From the NCBI GenBank assembly GCA_963775695.1, contig CAVZJU010000001.1, positions 310,001-374,000 of the forward strand: DNA of 64,000 nt, in the 5' to 3' direction. This document shows positions 31,194 through 40,132 of the stretch, piece by piece; positions within the stretch are counted from its first letter, which is position 1; each line of letters opens with the position of its first letter. Source of the stretch: DATBLE01 sp963775695. GTDB taxonomy: Bacteria; Actinomycetota; Thermoleophilia; Gaiellales; Gaiellaceae. A program made the translations under genes and the position numbers. The notes beneath the pieces were generated by a model, which saw nothing but the letters and a program-made list of their open reading frames with translations, made no database searches and had not been told where the DNA came from.

Positions 31194-33509
31194 GTGGCGA
31201 AGCGCGACCTGACCGAGTATCGCCGCAAGCGCGATCCCGCGCGCACGTCGGAGCCGATGCCGACGACGGGTCGCTCGCGCGCGCGGCCGGGGAAGCCGAA
31301 GCCGGTCTTCGTCGTCCAGCGCCACGACGCGCGGCGGCTCCACTATGACTTCCGGCTCGAGCGCGACGGGGCGCTCGCCAGTTGGGCGGTGCCGAAGGGC
31401 GTGCCGCTCGAGGCCGGGCAGCGCGCGCTCGCGGTCCACGTCGAGGACCACCCGCTCGACTACGCGACCTTCGAGGGCGAGATCCCGAAGGGCGAGTACG
31501 GCGCGGGCACGGTCGAGATCTGGGACAGCGGCACGTACGAGCTCGTCGAGGAGAAGAAGGACGGTGGGCTGACCGTCCGGCTCGAGGGTATCCGGCTGCA
31601 GGGGCTGTGGACGCTGATCCCCGCGAAGCTCGACGGCGACCCGAGGAACTGGCTCATCGTCCGAAAGCGCGAGGACGGGACGGCGGCCGGGAGCGACGGA
31701 CGTCCGCGCCGCCGCTACGAGGTGATGCTCGCCACGCCGGACGAGAACGTGCCGAAGGGCGATTCGTGGCTGTTCGAGGTGAAGTGGGACGGCTACCGTG
31801 CGCTGGCGTACTTGCGCGCCGGCGAGGCCCAGCTTCTCAGCAGGAAGGGGAACGACCTGACCACACGCTTCGCCAACGTGGCGAAGGAGCTGGCGAAGGT
31901 GGTGAAGACACCGGATTGCGTGCTGGACGGCGAGGTCTGCGCGCTCGACGAGGAAGGCCGGCCGAGCTTCTCGGCGATGCAGCAGGGAAAGCCCGGCACG
32001 CCGATCGTCTACGAGGCGTTCGACCTGCTCGAGCTCGACGGAGAGCCGCTCGTCGATCTCCCGCTGCGCGAGCGGCGGGCACGGCTCGAGCAGCTGCTCG
32101 ATCGCCGGTACACGACGGTTCGACTCTCCGAGTCGTTCGAGGACGGTGACGCCCTGTACGAGGCCGCCCAGCAGCAGCGCCTGGAGGGGATCGTCGCCAA
32201 GCGGGCAGACTCGCCCTACCGGCAGGGCAGGCGGACGCGCGAGTGGCTGAAGATCAAGACACACGGCCGGCAGGAGTTCGTGATCGCCGGCTACACCAAG
32301 GGCCAGGGCCGTCGCTCGGGCCGCTTCGGCTCGCTCGTCCTCGGCGTGTGGCGCGGCGACGAGCTCGCCTACGCCGGCAATGTCGGCACCGGGTTCACGG
32401 ACAAGGTGATCGACGAGCTGCTCGCGAAGCTGCGGTCGCTCGAGCAGAAGGAGAGCCCCTTCCCGGTCGTCCCGAAGATGCCGAAGGTGCGCAAGGCGGA
32501 CGTGGTCTGGGTGAGGCCGGAGCTGGTCTGCGAGGTCGAGTTCGTCGAGTGGACCCACGACGGCCGGCTGCGGGCCCCGTCGTTCCAGGGGTTGCGCGAG
32601 GACAAGACCGCGCGGGAGGTCCACCGCGAGGAGCCGCTCCGGACCGAGCTGCGTCGGGGAAGCCGGACCCTCAAGCTCTCCAACCTCGACAAGGTCTTCT
32701 TCCCGGAGGGCGGGATCACGAAGGGCGATCTGCTCGCCTACTACCGCCAGGTCGCGCCCGTCGCGCTGCCACACCTGAAGGACCGACCGTTCACGATGAA
32801 GCGCTACCCGGATGGGATTGCGGGCGGGCACTTCTTCCAGAAGCAACCGACGTCGGCGACGGGGAAAGCGCATCTTACCGTGAAGGACGACTTGTTCTTC
32901 GTGAACAACGAGTTCGACCTGCTTGGAGCGGTAAACCTCGGCTGCATCGACATGAACACCTGGCTCAGTCGGATCGACAAACCCGACCGCCCGGACTTCG
33001 TGATGTTCGACCTCGATCCCGCGCAGGACGCCGGTTGGCCCGAGGTCGTGGAGGTCACGCTCCTCATCAAGCAGTTGCTCGATGGCCTCGGGCTCAAGTC
33101 CTACCCGAAGACCTCCGGCGCGGATGGGATGCACGTGTTCGTCCCCATCGCTCGCCGAGCGACTTACGAGGAAACCCGCGAGTTCGTCGCGCTCCTGCGC
33201 GGAACGCTCGCCCGGACGCACCGGGGGCTCGTGACGGAGGAGTGGGCGAAGGCAAAGCGGAGGGGCGTGCTCATCGACGCCAATCAGAACCGCGAGGGAG
33301 CGACGACGGCGAACGTCTACAGCGTCCGCCCGCGACCAGGCGCACCCGTCTCCACGCCGCTCATGTGGGACGAAGTGAACGATCGGTTCGACCCTGCGGC
33401 CCTCACGATGGAGGTCGTGCTCGACCGTGTGGAGGAGCACGGCGACCTGTTTGCGGGCGCGCTCGAAGGCAAGCAGTCGCTCAAGAAGGCGCTCGACTCG
33501 ATCCGTTAG
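31194..33509 (+). CDS. ligD: Multifunctional ATP-dependent DNA ligase LigD (PE-LIG-POL)
   Basis: Non-homologous end-joining enzyme, 771 residues. N-terminal 3'-phosphoesterase (about 35-170: RHDARRLHYDFRLE, VEDHPLDYATFEGEIPKG), then ATP-dependent ligase (about 185-480: nucleotidyl Lys in FEVKWDGYRA, EGIVAKR, EWLKIKT), then primase-polymerase (about 505-771: metal Asp pair in FDLDPAQD, TSGADGMHVFVP). This is the Pseudomonas-type domain order; mycobacterial LigD is POL-PE-LIG. GTG 31194 has an AGGAG site seven bases upstream and is preferred to GTG 31155. No ku gene is in the window. Confidence 0.95.
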   Translation: MAKRDLTEYRRKRDPARTSEPMPTTGRSRARPGKPKPVFVVQRHDARRLHYDFRLERDGALASWAVPKGVPLEAGQRALAVHVEDHPLDYATFEGEIPKGEYGAGTVEIWDSGTYELVEEKKDGGLTVRLEGIRLQGLWTLIPAKLDGDPRNWLIVRKREDGTAAGSDGRPRRRYEVMLATPDENVPKGDSWLFEVKWDGYRALAYLRAGEAQLLSRKGNDLTTRFANVAKELAKVVKTPDCVLDGEVCALDEEGRPSFSAMQQGKPGTPIVYEAFDLLELDGEPLVDLPLRERRARLEQLLDRRYTTVRLSESFEDGDALYEAAQQQRLEGIVAKRADSPYRQGRRTREWLKIKTHGRQEFVIAGYTKGQGRRSGRFGSLVLGVWRGDELAYAGNVGTGFTDKVIDELLAKLRSLEQKESPFPVVPKMPKVRKADVVWVRPELVCEVEFVEWTHDGRLRAPSFQGLREDKTAREVHREEPLRTELRRGSRTLKLSNLDKVFFPEGGITKGDLLAYYRQVAPVALPHLKDRPFTMKRYPDGIAGGHFFQKQPTSATGKAHLTVKDDLFFVNNEFDLLGAVNLGCIDMNTWLSRIDKPDRPDFVMFDLDPAQDAGWPEVVEVTLLIKQLLDGLGLKSYPKTSGADGMHVFVPIARRATYEETREFVALLRGTLARTHRGLVTEEWAKAKRRGVLIDANQNREGATTANVYSVRPRPGAPVSTPLMWDEVNDRFDPAALTMEVVLDRVEEHGDLFAGALEGKQSLKKALDSIR

Positions 33510-33543
33510 CCGCGCGGCACGCGACCGTACGGAGGCATGTTCT

Positions 33544-33809
33544 TAGATCGTCGCGGCCTTCTTGCGGCTGCAGGACTCGCAGCGCAACTCGATGTTCCGA
33601 GCCGTGTCCGTGCCGCGCTTGTCGAAGAGCATTACGCGGCAGAACGCGGCGAGCCGGCGGTAGAACGAATCGAGCGGCGGCTCCTCCCATCCGTACTCGA
33701 GGTTCGAGAAAGCCAGGAACGAGGATCAGGTCGAACGACCAGTCGTCGACACCTGATACGCGATGTTGACGGGACCGCTGCCCGCATACCGGCTTTCGGG
33801 GCGGTCCAC
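33544..33809 (-). pseudogene. Frameshifted alpha/beta-hydrolase fragment with an HNH-like tail
   Basis: From GTG 33809 the minus strand reads MDRPESRYAGSGPVNIAYQV, then after a frame change DDWSFDLILVPG, then after another NLEYGWEEPPLDSFYRRL and FCRVMLFDKRGT. This is the N-terminus of the hydrolases often fused to adenylate/guanylate cyclase domains. After the RGT the text becomes TDTARNIELRCESCSRKKAATI and stops, which resembles an HNH-endonuclease C-terminus. No functional protein can be made. The flanks 33510-33543 and 33810-33852 hold no gene. Confidence 0.6.
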
Positions 33810-33848
33810 GGCGTGAGTATCCACCAGCCGCCAGGGCGTGGGAGAACT

Positions 33849-33854
33849 TAGGAT
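33849..33854 (+). promoter_or_regulatory. Possible leaderless-type -10 element for the LuxR gene
   Basis: TAGGAT then seven bases then GTG at 33862. If used, the LuxR protein starts at 33862, because the ATG at 33853 lies within the hexamer. Confidence 0.4.
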
Positions 33855-35553
33855 GGCGGTTGTGCCGACGGAGGTCGAGGCACTGCTCGCGGATGGGCGC
33901 GCCGCGCTGCAGCGCGGGGACTGGACGACCGCGCGGGTGTGCTTCGAAGCCTCAGAGGAGGAGGAAGAGACTGCCGAGGCGTTGCTGGGCCTGAGCGACG
34001 CGCTCTGGTGGTTGGGCGAGACCGACGGTGCTGTCCGCTGCGGCGAGCGCGCCTATGCGGGCTTCAGGCGCCGGGGAGATCTCGTGACCGCCACACTCGC
34101 GGCGGTGATGCTCTACTTCCACTACCGCGTCAGTCTCGGCAACGCGTCGGCCGCGCGTGGCTGGCTCGGCCGTGCAGCTCGGTTGGTTGACGAGTTCGAA
34201 CTGGCGCCGCTCCAGGGTTGGGTACTGTTGATGAGGGCGCACGACAGCGGCGATCCGGCCGCGGCAGAACGATGGGCGCGCGAGGCGCGAGCGCTCGCCG
34301 GCCGCTTCGGCGACATCGACCTCGAGCTGTGCGCATTGAGCCAGCTCGGCGTGTCGCTCGTCGAGCAGGGCCGGGTGGACGAAGGCAGCTCGCTGCTGGA
34401 CGAGGCGATGGCCGCGTCGTTGGGAGGCGAGTGCGAGAACCTGCGAACGGTCGTCTACTCGACCTGCAACATGATCAGCGCGTGCAGCCAGGTAGCGGAG
34501 GTCGAGCGGGTGTCGCAGTGGATGCACGCCGCCGATGGGTTTACACGCCGCTACGGGAGTCCGCACCTGTACACGAGCTGCCGCACCTATTACGGCGGCG
34601 TCCTCTTCGCGACTGGCGATTGGGTGGAAGCAGAGCGGCAGCTGACGGCCGCGCTGGAGAGCGGCAGGAGCGCGGAGCGGGCCCTCTACGGCGAGGCGCT
34701 CGCCCGCTTTGCGGAGCTACGGCTCGCTCAGGGGCGGGTCGAGGAGGCCGCACGGCTCCTCGCCGGCTTCGAGAGCCACCACGCGGCGGCCTGCGCGACC
34801 GCCGGCGTGCGGCTGGCAAGCGGCGATCTCGTAGGGGCCGAGGCCGTTATCCGCCGCCGCTTGCGCGAGATCGAGGAGCACGTCCGACCGACTCCGTTTC
34901 CGGTCGGGGCAGGCGTCTGTCTGGAGCTGGCGTCGCTGCTGGAGTTGCTGGTGCTCGTCGAGCTCGAGCGGGGCACAGTCGATTCCGCTCGTAGAACGGC
35001 GGACAGGCTCGCCGAGCTGGGGAAGCAGGCAGGCTGCGACGCGATCGCCGGGAGGGCGGGGCGTGCGGTCGGTGAGTTGCTCGCGGCTCTCGGCGAGACA
35101 GACGGGGCGGTCGCGTCCTTGGAACAGGCGCTGGCGGTCTTCGTGCGGCTGGAGCTGCCGCTCGAGCGGGCACGGACACGCCTGCTGCTCGCGCGAACGC
35201 TAGGAGACCGGGACGCCGCCGTCCGAGAGGCGCGGGCGGCGCTGGACGACTTCGAGCGGCTCGGGGCGCTGCACGACGCCGACGAGGCGGCGGCGCTGCT
35301 CCGCTCACTCGGCGTGAAGGCGGCGCGCAGCGGCCCCAGGAACGCCGCTGCCCTGACGAAGCGCGAGCGGGAAGTGCTCGAACTGCTCGCCGAGGGGCTT
35401 TCCAACCGGGAGCTCGCCGAGCGGCTCTTTCTCGCCCGCAAGACGGTCGAGCACCACGTGCGTAGCGTCCTGCGCAAGCTGGGCTTGCGCAGCCGAGCCG
35501 AAGCGGCGGCCTACGCGGTGCGGCACCTCGGGCGAGATTCCGCCTCGATTTAG
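33853..35553 (+). CDS. LuxR-family regulator with TPR-like sensor region
   Basis: 566 residues. Residues 1-490 are a helical array with TPR-like repeats (for example ALLGLSDALWWLGETDGAVRCGERAYAGFRR), no ATPase or kinase domain; the last 65 residues are a LuxR/GerE helix-turn-helix: LTKREREVLELLAEGLSNRELAERLFLARKTVEHHVRSVLRKLG is split across residues about 500-543. The target genes are unknown. Start ATG 33853 has GGGAGA upstream; GTG 33862 is the alternative. Codon usage is normal for the window. Confidence 0.85.
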   Translation: MAVVPTEVEALLADGRAALQRGDWTTARVCFEASEEEEETAEALLGLSDALWWLGETDGAVRCGERAYAGFRRRGDLVTATLAAVMLYFHYRVSLGNASAARGWLGRAARLVDEFELAPLQGWVLLMRAHDSGDPAAAERWAREARALAGRFGDIDLELCALSQLGVSLVEQGRVDEGSSLLDEAMAASLGGECENLRTVVYSTCNMISACSQVAEVERVSQWMHAADGFTRRYGSPHLYTSCRTYYGGVLFATGDWVEAERQLTAALESGRSAERALYGEALARFAELRLAQGRVEEAARLLAGFESHHAAACATAGVRLASGDLVGAEAVIRRRLREIEEHVRPTPFPVGAGVCLELASLLELLVLVELERGTVDSARRTADRLAELGKQAGCDAIAGRAGRAVGELLAALGETDGAVASLEQALAVFVRLELPLERARTRLLLARTLGDRDAAVREARAALDDFERLGALHDADEAAALLRSLGVKAARSGPRNAAALTKREREVLELLAEGLSNRELAERLFLARKTVEHHVRSVLRKLGLRSRAEAAAYAVRHLGRDSASI

Positions 35554-35600
35554 GGGTTTTGACCGGTGTTGCTCGAGGGTCGGACCGTCAGGCTACCGGT

Positions 35601-36110
35601 ATGAACGGATACGCAGAGAGCGACAAGGTCCTGATCAACCTGGCGACCGGGCTCGAAGACGCCCAGCGCGTCACCGTCGCATTCCTCGTCGCGGGGGCGG
35701 AACCCCATCACCCCCGCCTCAGACCCGGCCTCAGGCCCCCTGCAAAGCCCCGGTACAGGTGCAAGGGGATGCTCGCGACGATCGTCGGCACTCCGCGGCG
35801 AGACCGGCTCAGCGGCGGGAAGGGTCGCGACGTGATCGTCGGCCTCGGCGGCGACGACACGATCGACGCGCGCGACGGAAACGACGTGATCTGCGGTGGG
35901 AAGGGCGCCGACCGGATCTCCGGCGGCCCTGGCAACGACCGCGTCTACGGCGGACCCGGTAACGACCGCCTGCTCGGCGGCAAGGGCGCTGACCGCCTCT
36001 TCGGCGGCCCGGGCAACGACCGCCTCTACGGCGGACCCAACAACGACCGGCTCAATCCCGGTCCCGGGCAGGTGAAGGCGTCCCTACTCTCGGAAAGGAG
36101 GCAGCGATGA
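35601..36110 (+). CDS. Chimera of a truncated DsrE-like N-terminus and RTX-type calcium-binding repeats
   Basis: 169 residues. Residues 5-34 (ESDKVLINLATGLEDAQRV...) align with the start of the next gene; from about residue 55 the protein switches to haemolysin-type repeats: IVGTPRRDRLSGGKGRD, GLGGDDTIDARDGND, then five GGxGxDRxxGGPGND units to residue 153. Such repeats normally follow a signal peptide in secreted proteins; here none exists. It may be a fusion made by recombination or a defective gene. ATG 35601 is assumed. Its TGA overlaps the ATG of the intact DsrE gene. Confidence 0.65.
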   Translation: MNGYAESDKVLINLATGLEDAQRVTVAFLVAGAEPHHPRLRPGLRPPAKPRYRCKGMLATIVGTPRRDRLSGGKGRDVIVGLGGDDTIDARDGNDVICGGKGADRISGGPGNDRVYGGPGNDRLLGGKGADRLFGGPGNDRLYGGPNNDRLNPGPGQVKASLLSERRQR

Positions 36111-36475
36111 GCGCGAACGAGAAGGTGATCGTCAACCTCACCACCGGTCTGGAGGACGCCGAGCGCGTCACCGTCGCCTTGCTGGTCGCGTGCGCGGCTC
36201 TCGACGCGGGCAAACGCGTCGGGATCTGGCTGACGAAGGAAGCGGTGCGGCTCGCGCTCACCGGCTATGGGGTCGGCGTCGCCTGCGACGGCTGCCCACC
36301 GCTGGAGCGGCTCCTGGACCAGTTTGCCGCGGGCGGCGGCGAGCTGCTGCCGTGCCCGATCTGCTTCAACGCGCGCAAGCTCGACGAGGGCGATCTCGCC
36401 CCGAACACCCGCCTAACCGGCGCAACCCCGCTCTGGGAGTGGATCGACGATGGCGCGACGGTCTTCAGCTACTGA
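36107..36475 (+). CDS. DsrE/DsrF-like family protein
   Basis: 122 residues, single DsrE-like domain related to predicted peroxiredoxins and sulfur-relay proteins. Start KVIVNLTTGLEDAERVTVALLVACAALDAGKRVGIW is split by a short loop; conserved Cys residues are in GVACDGCPP and LLPCPICFNARKL. Excellent ribosome site AAAGGAGG six bases before ATG 36107. It is the intact paralogue of the truncated copy in front of it. The physiological role is unknown; multiple cysteines suggest thiol chemistry. Confidence 0.8.
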   Translation: MSANEKVIVNLTTGLEDAERVTVALLVACAALDAGKRVGIWLTKEAVRLALTGYGVGVACDGCPPLERLLDQFAAGGGELLPCPICFNARKLDEGDLAPNTRLTGATPLWEWIDDGATVFSY

Positions 36476-36552
36476 CTCAGGCAAGAAGCGGACTAGCCGC
36501 CGTGCGTGGTCCGTCGTTCCGAGCGGTTCGGTAGACCTCGAGCCCGGCCCTC

Positions 36553-37935
36553 CTAGGCCGCCGGCCGGATGTTCTGGTTGACGCGGAAGACGTTCTCGGG
36601 GTCGTACTTCGCCTTGATCTTCGCGAGCCGCTCGTAGTTGTCACCGTATGTCGCCTGCACCCGCTCCTGGCCCTCGTCCATCATGAAGTTGACGTAGGCG
36701 CCGCCCGCTGAGTACGGGTGGAGCGCCTCCCAGTAGCCCACCGCCCACTCGCGCAGGGCGTCCGCGGAGGCCGGCTCGGGGTCGACGCCGATGATCACCT
36801 GCGACCAGCCGGTGTCACGGTACGCCCAGGGCGTCTCGTGGTTGCCGACGTCGTGTGCCGCGCCGTCGATCGGGTAGATGTGCGAGCCGGACTTCCAGCT
36901 CGGCATCTTCTGGTTCCACTCCTCGTTCAGCGCAATCGCCTCGTCGGGGATCTCGCCGACGAAGTCGGCGCGCCAGTACCACTGGTCGCCAGGTCCGTAC
37001 AGGCCGTCGAAAGCGCTGTTCAGGCCCGCCAGCGGCACACGGGCGGCGCCTTGCATCAGTGGCGTTCCGACCGCCAGCATCGGCGCCATCAGCTCCTCCG
37101 CCTCCTCGTCCGAGCCGACGATGCACCAGACGACCATGCACACCTTGCGCATGTGGATCTCCTCCGGGAACGGCGGCCCCGGCGGAACCGTGTGGAAGGC
37201 GAAGAAGCCGGTCGCGTTGCGGGGCAGTGTCGGCTGGAACTCGCGGTAGGCGGCCAGCACCTCGCCGGTCTGCTCCAGCGGCCACAGCGTCGGTCCACCC
37301 ACCACGTCGGAGACCGGTTGCGCCTGGAACGTGAAATCGGTGACGGCGCCGAAGTTCCCGCCTCCGCCGCGCAGTGCCCAGAACAGGTCGCTGTTCTCGT
37401 CCTCGCTGGCTGTGACCTGCTGACCGTCGGCGAGCACGACCTGGGCAGAGAGCAGGTTGTCGACCGTCAGCCCGTAGCCGCGGGTCAGGTGGCCGGTTCC
37501 GCCTCCGAGCGTCAGGCCGCCGACCCCGGTGGTCGAGATCACTCCGGACGGCACCGCCAGCCCGTGCTCCTGGGTTGCCTGGTCGACGTCCGCCCAGGTG
37601 CACCCGCCGCCGACGCGGGCGGTGCGGCCGGTCGGATCCACGGACACCGAGCGCAGGAGCGAGAGGTCGGCGACGACCCCGTCGTCGACGATGCCGAGCC
37701 CGGCGCCGTTGTGCCCGCCTCCACGGATCGCCAGCGGGACGTCCTGGTCCTTCGCGAACGCAATCGTGCGGGCGACGTCATCACTCGACGCGCATCGGGC
37801 GATCAGCAGCGGGCGCTTGTCGATCATGGCGTTGAACACCGTGCGTGCCTCGTCGTAGCCCGCGTCCTCGGGGCCGATCAGCTCTCCTTCGAAGCTCGCA
37901 CTCAACTCCTGGCGGGCAGCCTCCGTTGTGCTCAT
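36553..37935 (-). CDS. FAD-linked oxidoreductase of the berberine-bridge (BBE-like) family
   Basis: 460 residues. FAD-binding domain about 40-210 with RGGGHNGAGLG (the His that may carry 8-alpha-linked FAD), GGGCTWADVD, GVGGLTLGGGTGHL, RGGGGNFGAV; substrate domain; C-terminal BBE motif VNFMMDEGQERVQATYGDNYERL and KAKYDPENVFRVNQNI. The second covalent Cys seen in some BBE enzymes is replaced by Val (AVPSGVIST), so attachment is probably single. The substrate is unknown. ATG 37935 follows a GGAGGTCGAGG ribosome site. Confidence 0.9.
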   Translation of the reverse strand: MSTTEAARQELSASFEGELIGPEDAGYDEARTVFNAMIDKRPLLIARCASSDDVARTIAFAKDQDVPLAIRGGGHNGAGLGIVDDGVVADLSLLRSVSVDPTGRTARVGGGCTWADVDQATQEHGLAVPSGVISTTGVGGLTLGGGTGHLTRGYGLTVDNLLSAQVVLADGQQVTASEDENSDLFWALRGGGGNFGAVTDFTFQAQPVSDVVGGPTLWPLEQTGEVLAAYREFQPTLPRNATGFFAFHTVPPGPPFPEEIHMRKVCMVVWCIVGSDEEAEELMAPMLAVGTPLMQGAARVPLAGLNSAFDGLYGPGDQWYWRADFVGEIPDEAIALNEEWNQKMPSWKSGSHIYPIDGAAHDVGNHETPWAYRDTGWSQVIIGVDPEPASADALREWAVGYWEALHPYSAGGAYVNFMMDEGQERVQATYGDNYERLAKIKAKYDPENVFRVNQNIRPAA

Positions 37936-38027
37936 CCTCGACCTCCTTCTCCGGTTCGTTGCTGACGGAGTCTACGACCTCGTGGGATTCGTTACGACAC
38001 CCACTCGACATGGCACGTGACCGGCTC

Positions 38028-38033
38028 TAGCAT
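38028..38033 (+). promoter_or_regulatory. Leaderless-type -10 element for the Nif3-like gene
   Basis: TAGCAT, then CGACGC, then GTG 38040. Confidence 0.55.
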
Positions 38034-38039
38034 CGACGC

Positions 38040-38906
38040 GTGCAGCTCGCGGAGCTCGTCGCCGAGCTCGACGCCTACTTCCGGGTGCCCGACGTGCGCG
38101 GTGACGACTGGTCGGACGGCTTCGAGCAGGTCTACCCGGAGCCGTACTGGCGCGACTACGTCGAGCCGGGCTGGGAGGGGCGGTGGAACGGGCTGTCCAT
38201 CCGCGGAGGCGACGACGTCGAACACGCAGTCACCTGCGTCTTCCCCAGCGACCGGATCGTCGCCGGGCTCGAGCCCGGGACGTTCCTGTTCTCCGAGCAC
38301 CCGCTCGACTTCGCTGACGAGCCCGGATTCCTGCCGCTCTCGCGCGCGTCGTTCGAGCGTATGCGCGAGGACCGGATCAGCTTCTACAACGTCCACGCTC
38401 CGCTGGACATGCACCCCGAGGTCTCGCCCTCGCGGCTCTGCGCGCTCGGCGTCGGGCTGGAGAGCCTCGTCGAGTACTTCCCGATCTGTGAGGGCATCCC
38501 CGGCGGCGCGGCGGTCATCGGCGAGAGCCGCCTGACCGTCGACGGGCTGGCCGACGCGCTGCGCTCGTACCTCGGCGCGGAGATCCTCGTGCACGTGCTG
38601 ACGCGCTCGAGAAGCGAGGCGGGCCGTGTGGCCATGGTCGCGGGCGGCGGCGCGGTGGTCGAGATCCTGGAGGCGTCGCTCGAGCGCGGCTGCGACACGT
38701 ACGTGACGGGCAATGCGGCGACGAACTGCCGGCTCGACTTCGTCCAGGAGCAGGTCGGGGCCTTCCGCGAGCGCGCCGACGTGGCCGGCGTCACGCTGGT
38801 CGACGCAATGCACTACGGAATGGAGAAGCCGCCGCAGGTCGCAATGCTCGGATGGTTCAGGAACCGCGGTCTCGCGGCCGAGTTCGTCCGGGACGGCCCG
38901 AAGTAA
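38040..38906 (+). CDS. Nif3-like (DUF34) dinuclear-metal protein
   Basis: 288 residues. Shows the family pattern FYNVHAPLDMHPEVSPSRLCALG (near 117-139), where His/Asp bind metals, GGGAVVEILEASLERGCDTYVTGN (near 203-226) and a C-terminal LVDAMHYGMEKPP (His ligand). Nif3 proteins are metal-binding hydrolase-like proteins, sometimes annotated as GTP cyclohydrolase I type 2; the true reaction is uncertain. Start GTG 38040 is leaderless-type. Confidence 0.8.
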   Translation: MQLAELVAELDAYFRVPDVRGDDWSDGFEQVYPEPYWRDYVEPGWEGRWNGLSIRGGDDVEHAVTCVFPSDRIVAGLEPGTFLFSEHPLDFADEPGFLPLSRASFERMREDRISFYNVHAPLDMHPEVSPSRLCALGVGLESLVEYFPICEGIPGGAAVIGESRLTVDGLADALRSYLGAEILVHVLTRSRSEAGRVAMVAGGGAVVEILEASLERGCDTYVTGNAATNCRLDFVQEQVGAFRERADVAGVTLVDAMHYGMEKPPQVAMLGWFRNRGLAAEFVRDGPK

Positions 38907-38907
38907 C

Positions 38908-38929
38908 GCTCGCCGCGCTCCGCGCGAGC
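38908..38929 (+). terminator. Hairpin after the Nif3-like gene
   Basis: GCTCGC (38908-38913) pairs with GCGAGC (38924-38929), one base after the TAA stop, between convergent genes. No T run follows. Confidence 0.35.
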
Positions 38930-38963
38930 TCGTGTCCGCACATGTCGGGCGCGGCGGCGTAGG

Positions 38964-40130
38964 TCAGACAGCGAGCGCCAGTTCGCCTCTGTGCTCCCGG
39001 GCGAGTACGCGCTCCAGCGCGGAGACGCAACGGTGGTCGAACGCCTCGCCGGTCTCCCCCCGCAGGAGGGAGATCGCCTGCCCGTGCGTCCAGGCGCCGC
39101 GGTAGACGCGAGGCGAGATGAGTGCGTCGTAGACGTCGCACACGGTGAGGATCCTGGTGTCGAGCTGGAGCTCGCCCGCCTCGACCCGGCGCGGGTACCC
39201 GCCCCCGGCGAGCCGCTCGTGGTGGTCGAGCACGAGCCTGCGGACGGTGTCGGCGAAGCCGCCGAGCTCGCCGAGCAGCTTGCGGCCCCACTCCGGGTGG
39301 CGCTTGATGACGGCGAACTCGTCGTCGGTCAGCGGGCCGGGCTTCTTCAGGATTGCGTCCGGGACCCTGAGCTTGCCGATGTCGTGGAGCAGGCCGCCGA
39401 TCGCCGGCTGCCGTAGGCGGTGTGGAGGTACTCCGAGCTCCTCGCCGACCTGGACGGCGCGCATCGCCACCCGGCGCGTGTGCTCCTCGGTGGACACGTC
39501 CTTCTCGGCGAGATGCATCGTCAGGGCCCGCACGCGGGCGCCGAGAAACGCCTCCTCCTCGGCGACGAGCTCGGCCGCACGCAGATCGCCGGAGAGGGGT
39601 CTCGACTGCGCCGAGCGCCGCAGGTCGAGCGCCACCTGAACGCCGACGGCGACGATGCCGGAGAGCTCGAGCAGGTGGCCGAGCCACCAGCCCAGGTCGG
39701 CCCACGTGAGCAGCATTGCGGGCGGCACGGCGGCCATCAGCCAGGCCAGTCCGATCACGACCCCGAGATCGCCCGGGCGCCGCGTGAGCCGGTAGGTCCG
39801 CTGCGCGCGCAGGAGCAGGACACCGTAGAAGACGACCGCGACCGCGAGGGCCGCGAGCGCGATCGGGCCCCCGGTGTTCGGGATGTTGTTCAGGAGGGAC
39901 GGGCGGACCATGCACGCGGCCCCGAGCCCGGCGATCGCGACCAGGAGACGGCCTGGAGGACCAGGAGACGGCCGACGTTCCGCGGACGACGGAGCGACGG
40001 CAGAGCCGACAGCGCGAGGACGGCGCCGCCGACGGGCAGGGTGGCGGCGCCGGTGAAGCCGACGAGCCCGTTGTACGGCAGGATGATCCCCGGGGTGGCG
40101 AGCCCGTGCAGCGGCCCGCGCTTGATCCCC
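38964..40130 (-). pseudogene. HD-GYP phosphodiesterase gene, frameshifted by a 20-bp duplication
   Basis: The 3' two thirds encode two to three transmembrane helices (ALAALAVAVVFYGVLLL, GLAWLMAAVPPAMLLTWADL) and an HD-GYP domain with GLLHDIGKLRVPD, KRHPEWG and LDHHERLAGGGYPRR, expected to cleave cyclic di-GMP. Upstream, PYNGLVGFTGAATLPVGG...RRPRNVGRLLV lies in another frame. A 20-bp tandem duplication at 39939-39973 separates the two; removing one unit joins ...NVGRLLV directly to AIAGLGAACMVRP. A shortened protein could start at ATG 39911 (315 residues). No ATG/GTG/TTG start exists for the 5' part. Confidence 0.7.
39939..39973. repeat. 15-bp direct repeat with 20-bp period
   Basis: GACCAGGAGACGGCC occurs at 39939-39953 and 39959-39973 with five bases between. 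The duplicated 20 bp shift the HD-GYP reading frame. Confidence 0.9.
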
Positions 40131-40132
40131 GA

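Noticed and set aside
35800..36060. Short direct repeats resembling a CRISPR array
   Set aside because: They are in-frame GGxGxD protein repeats of the RTX chimera, without spacers of constant length.
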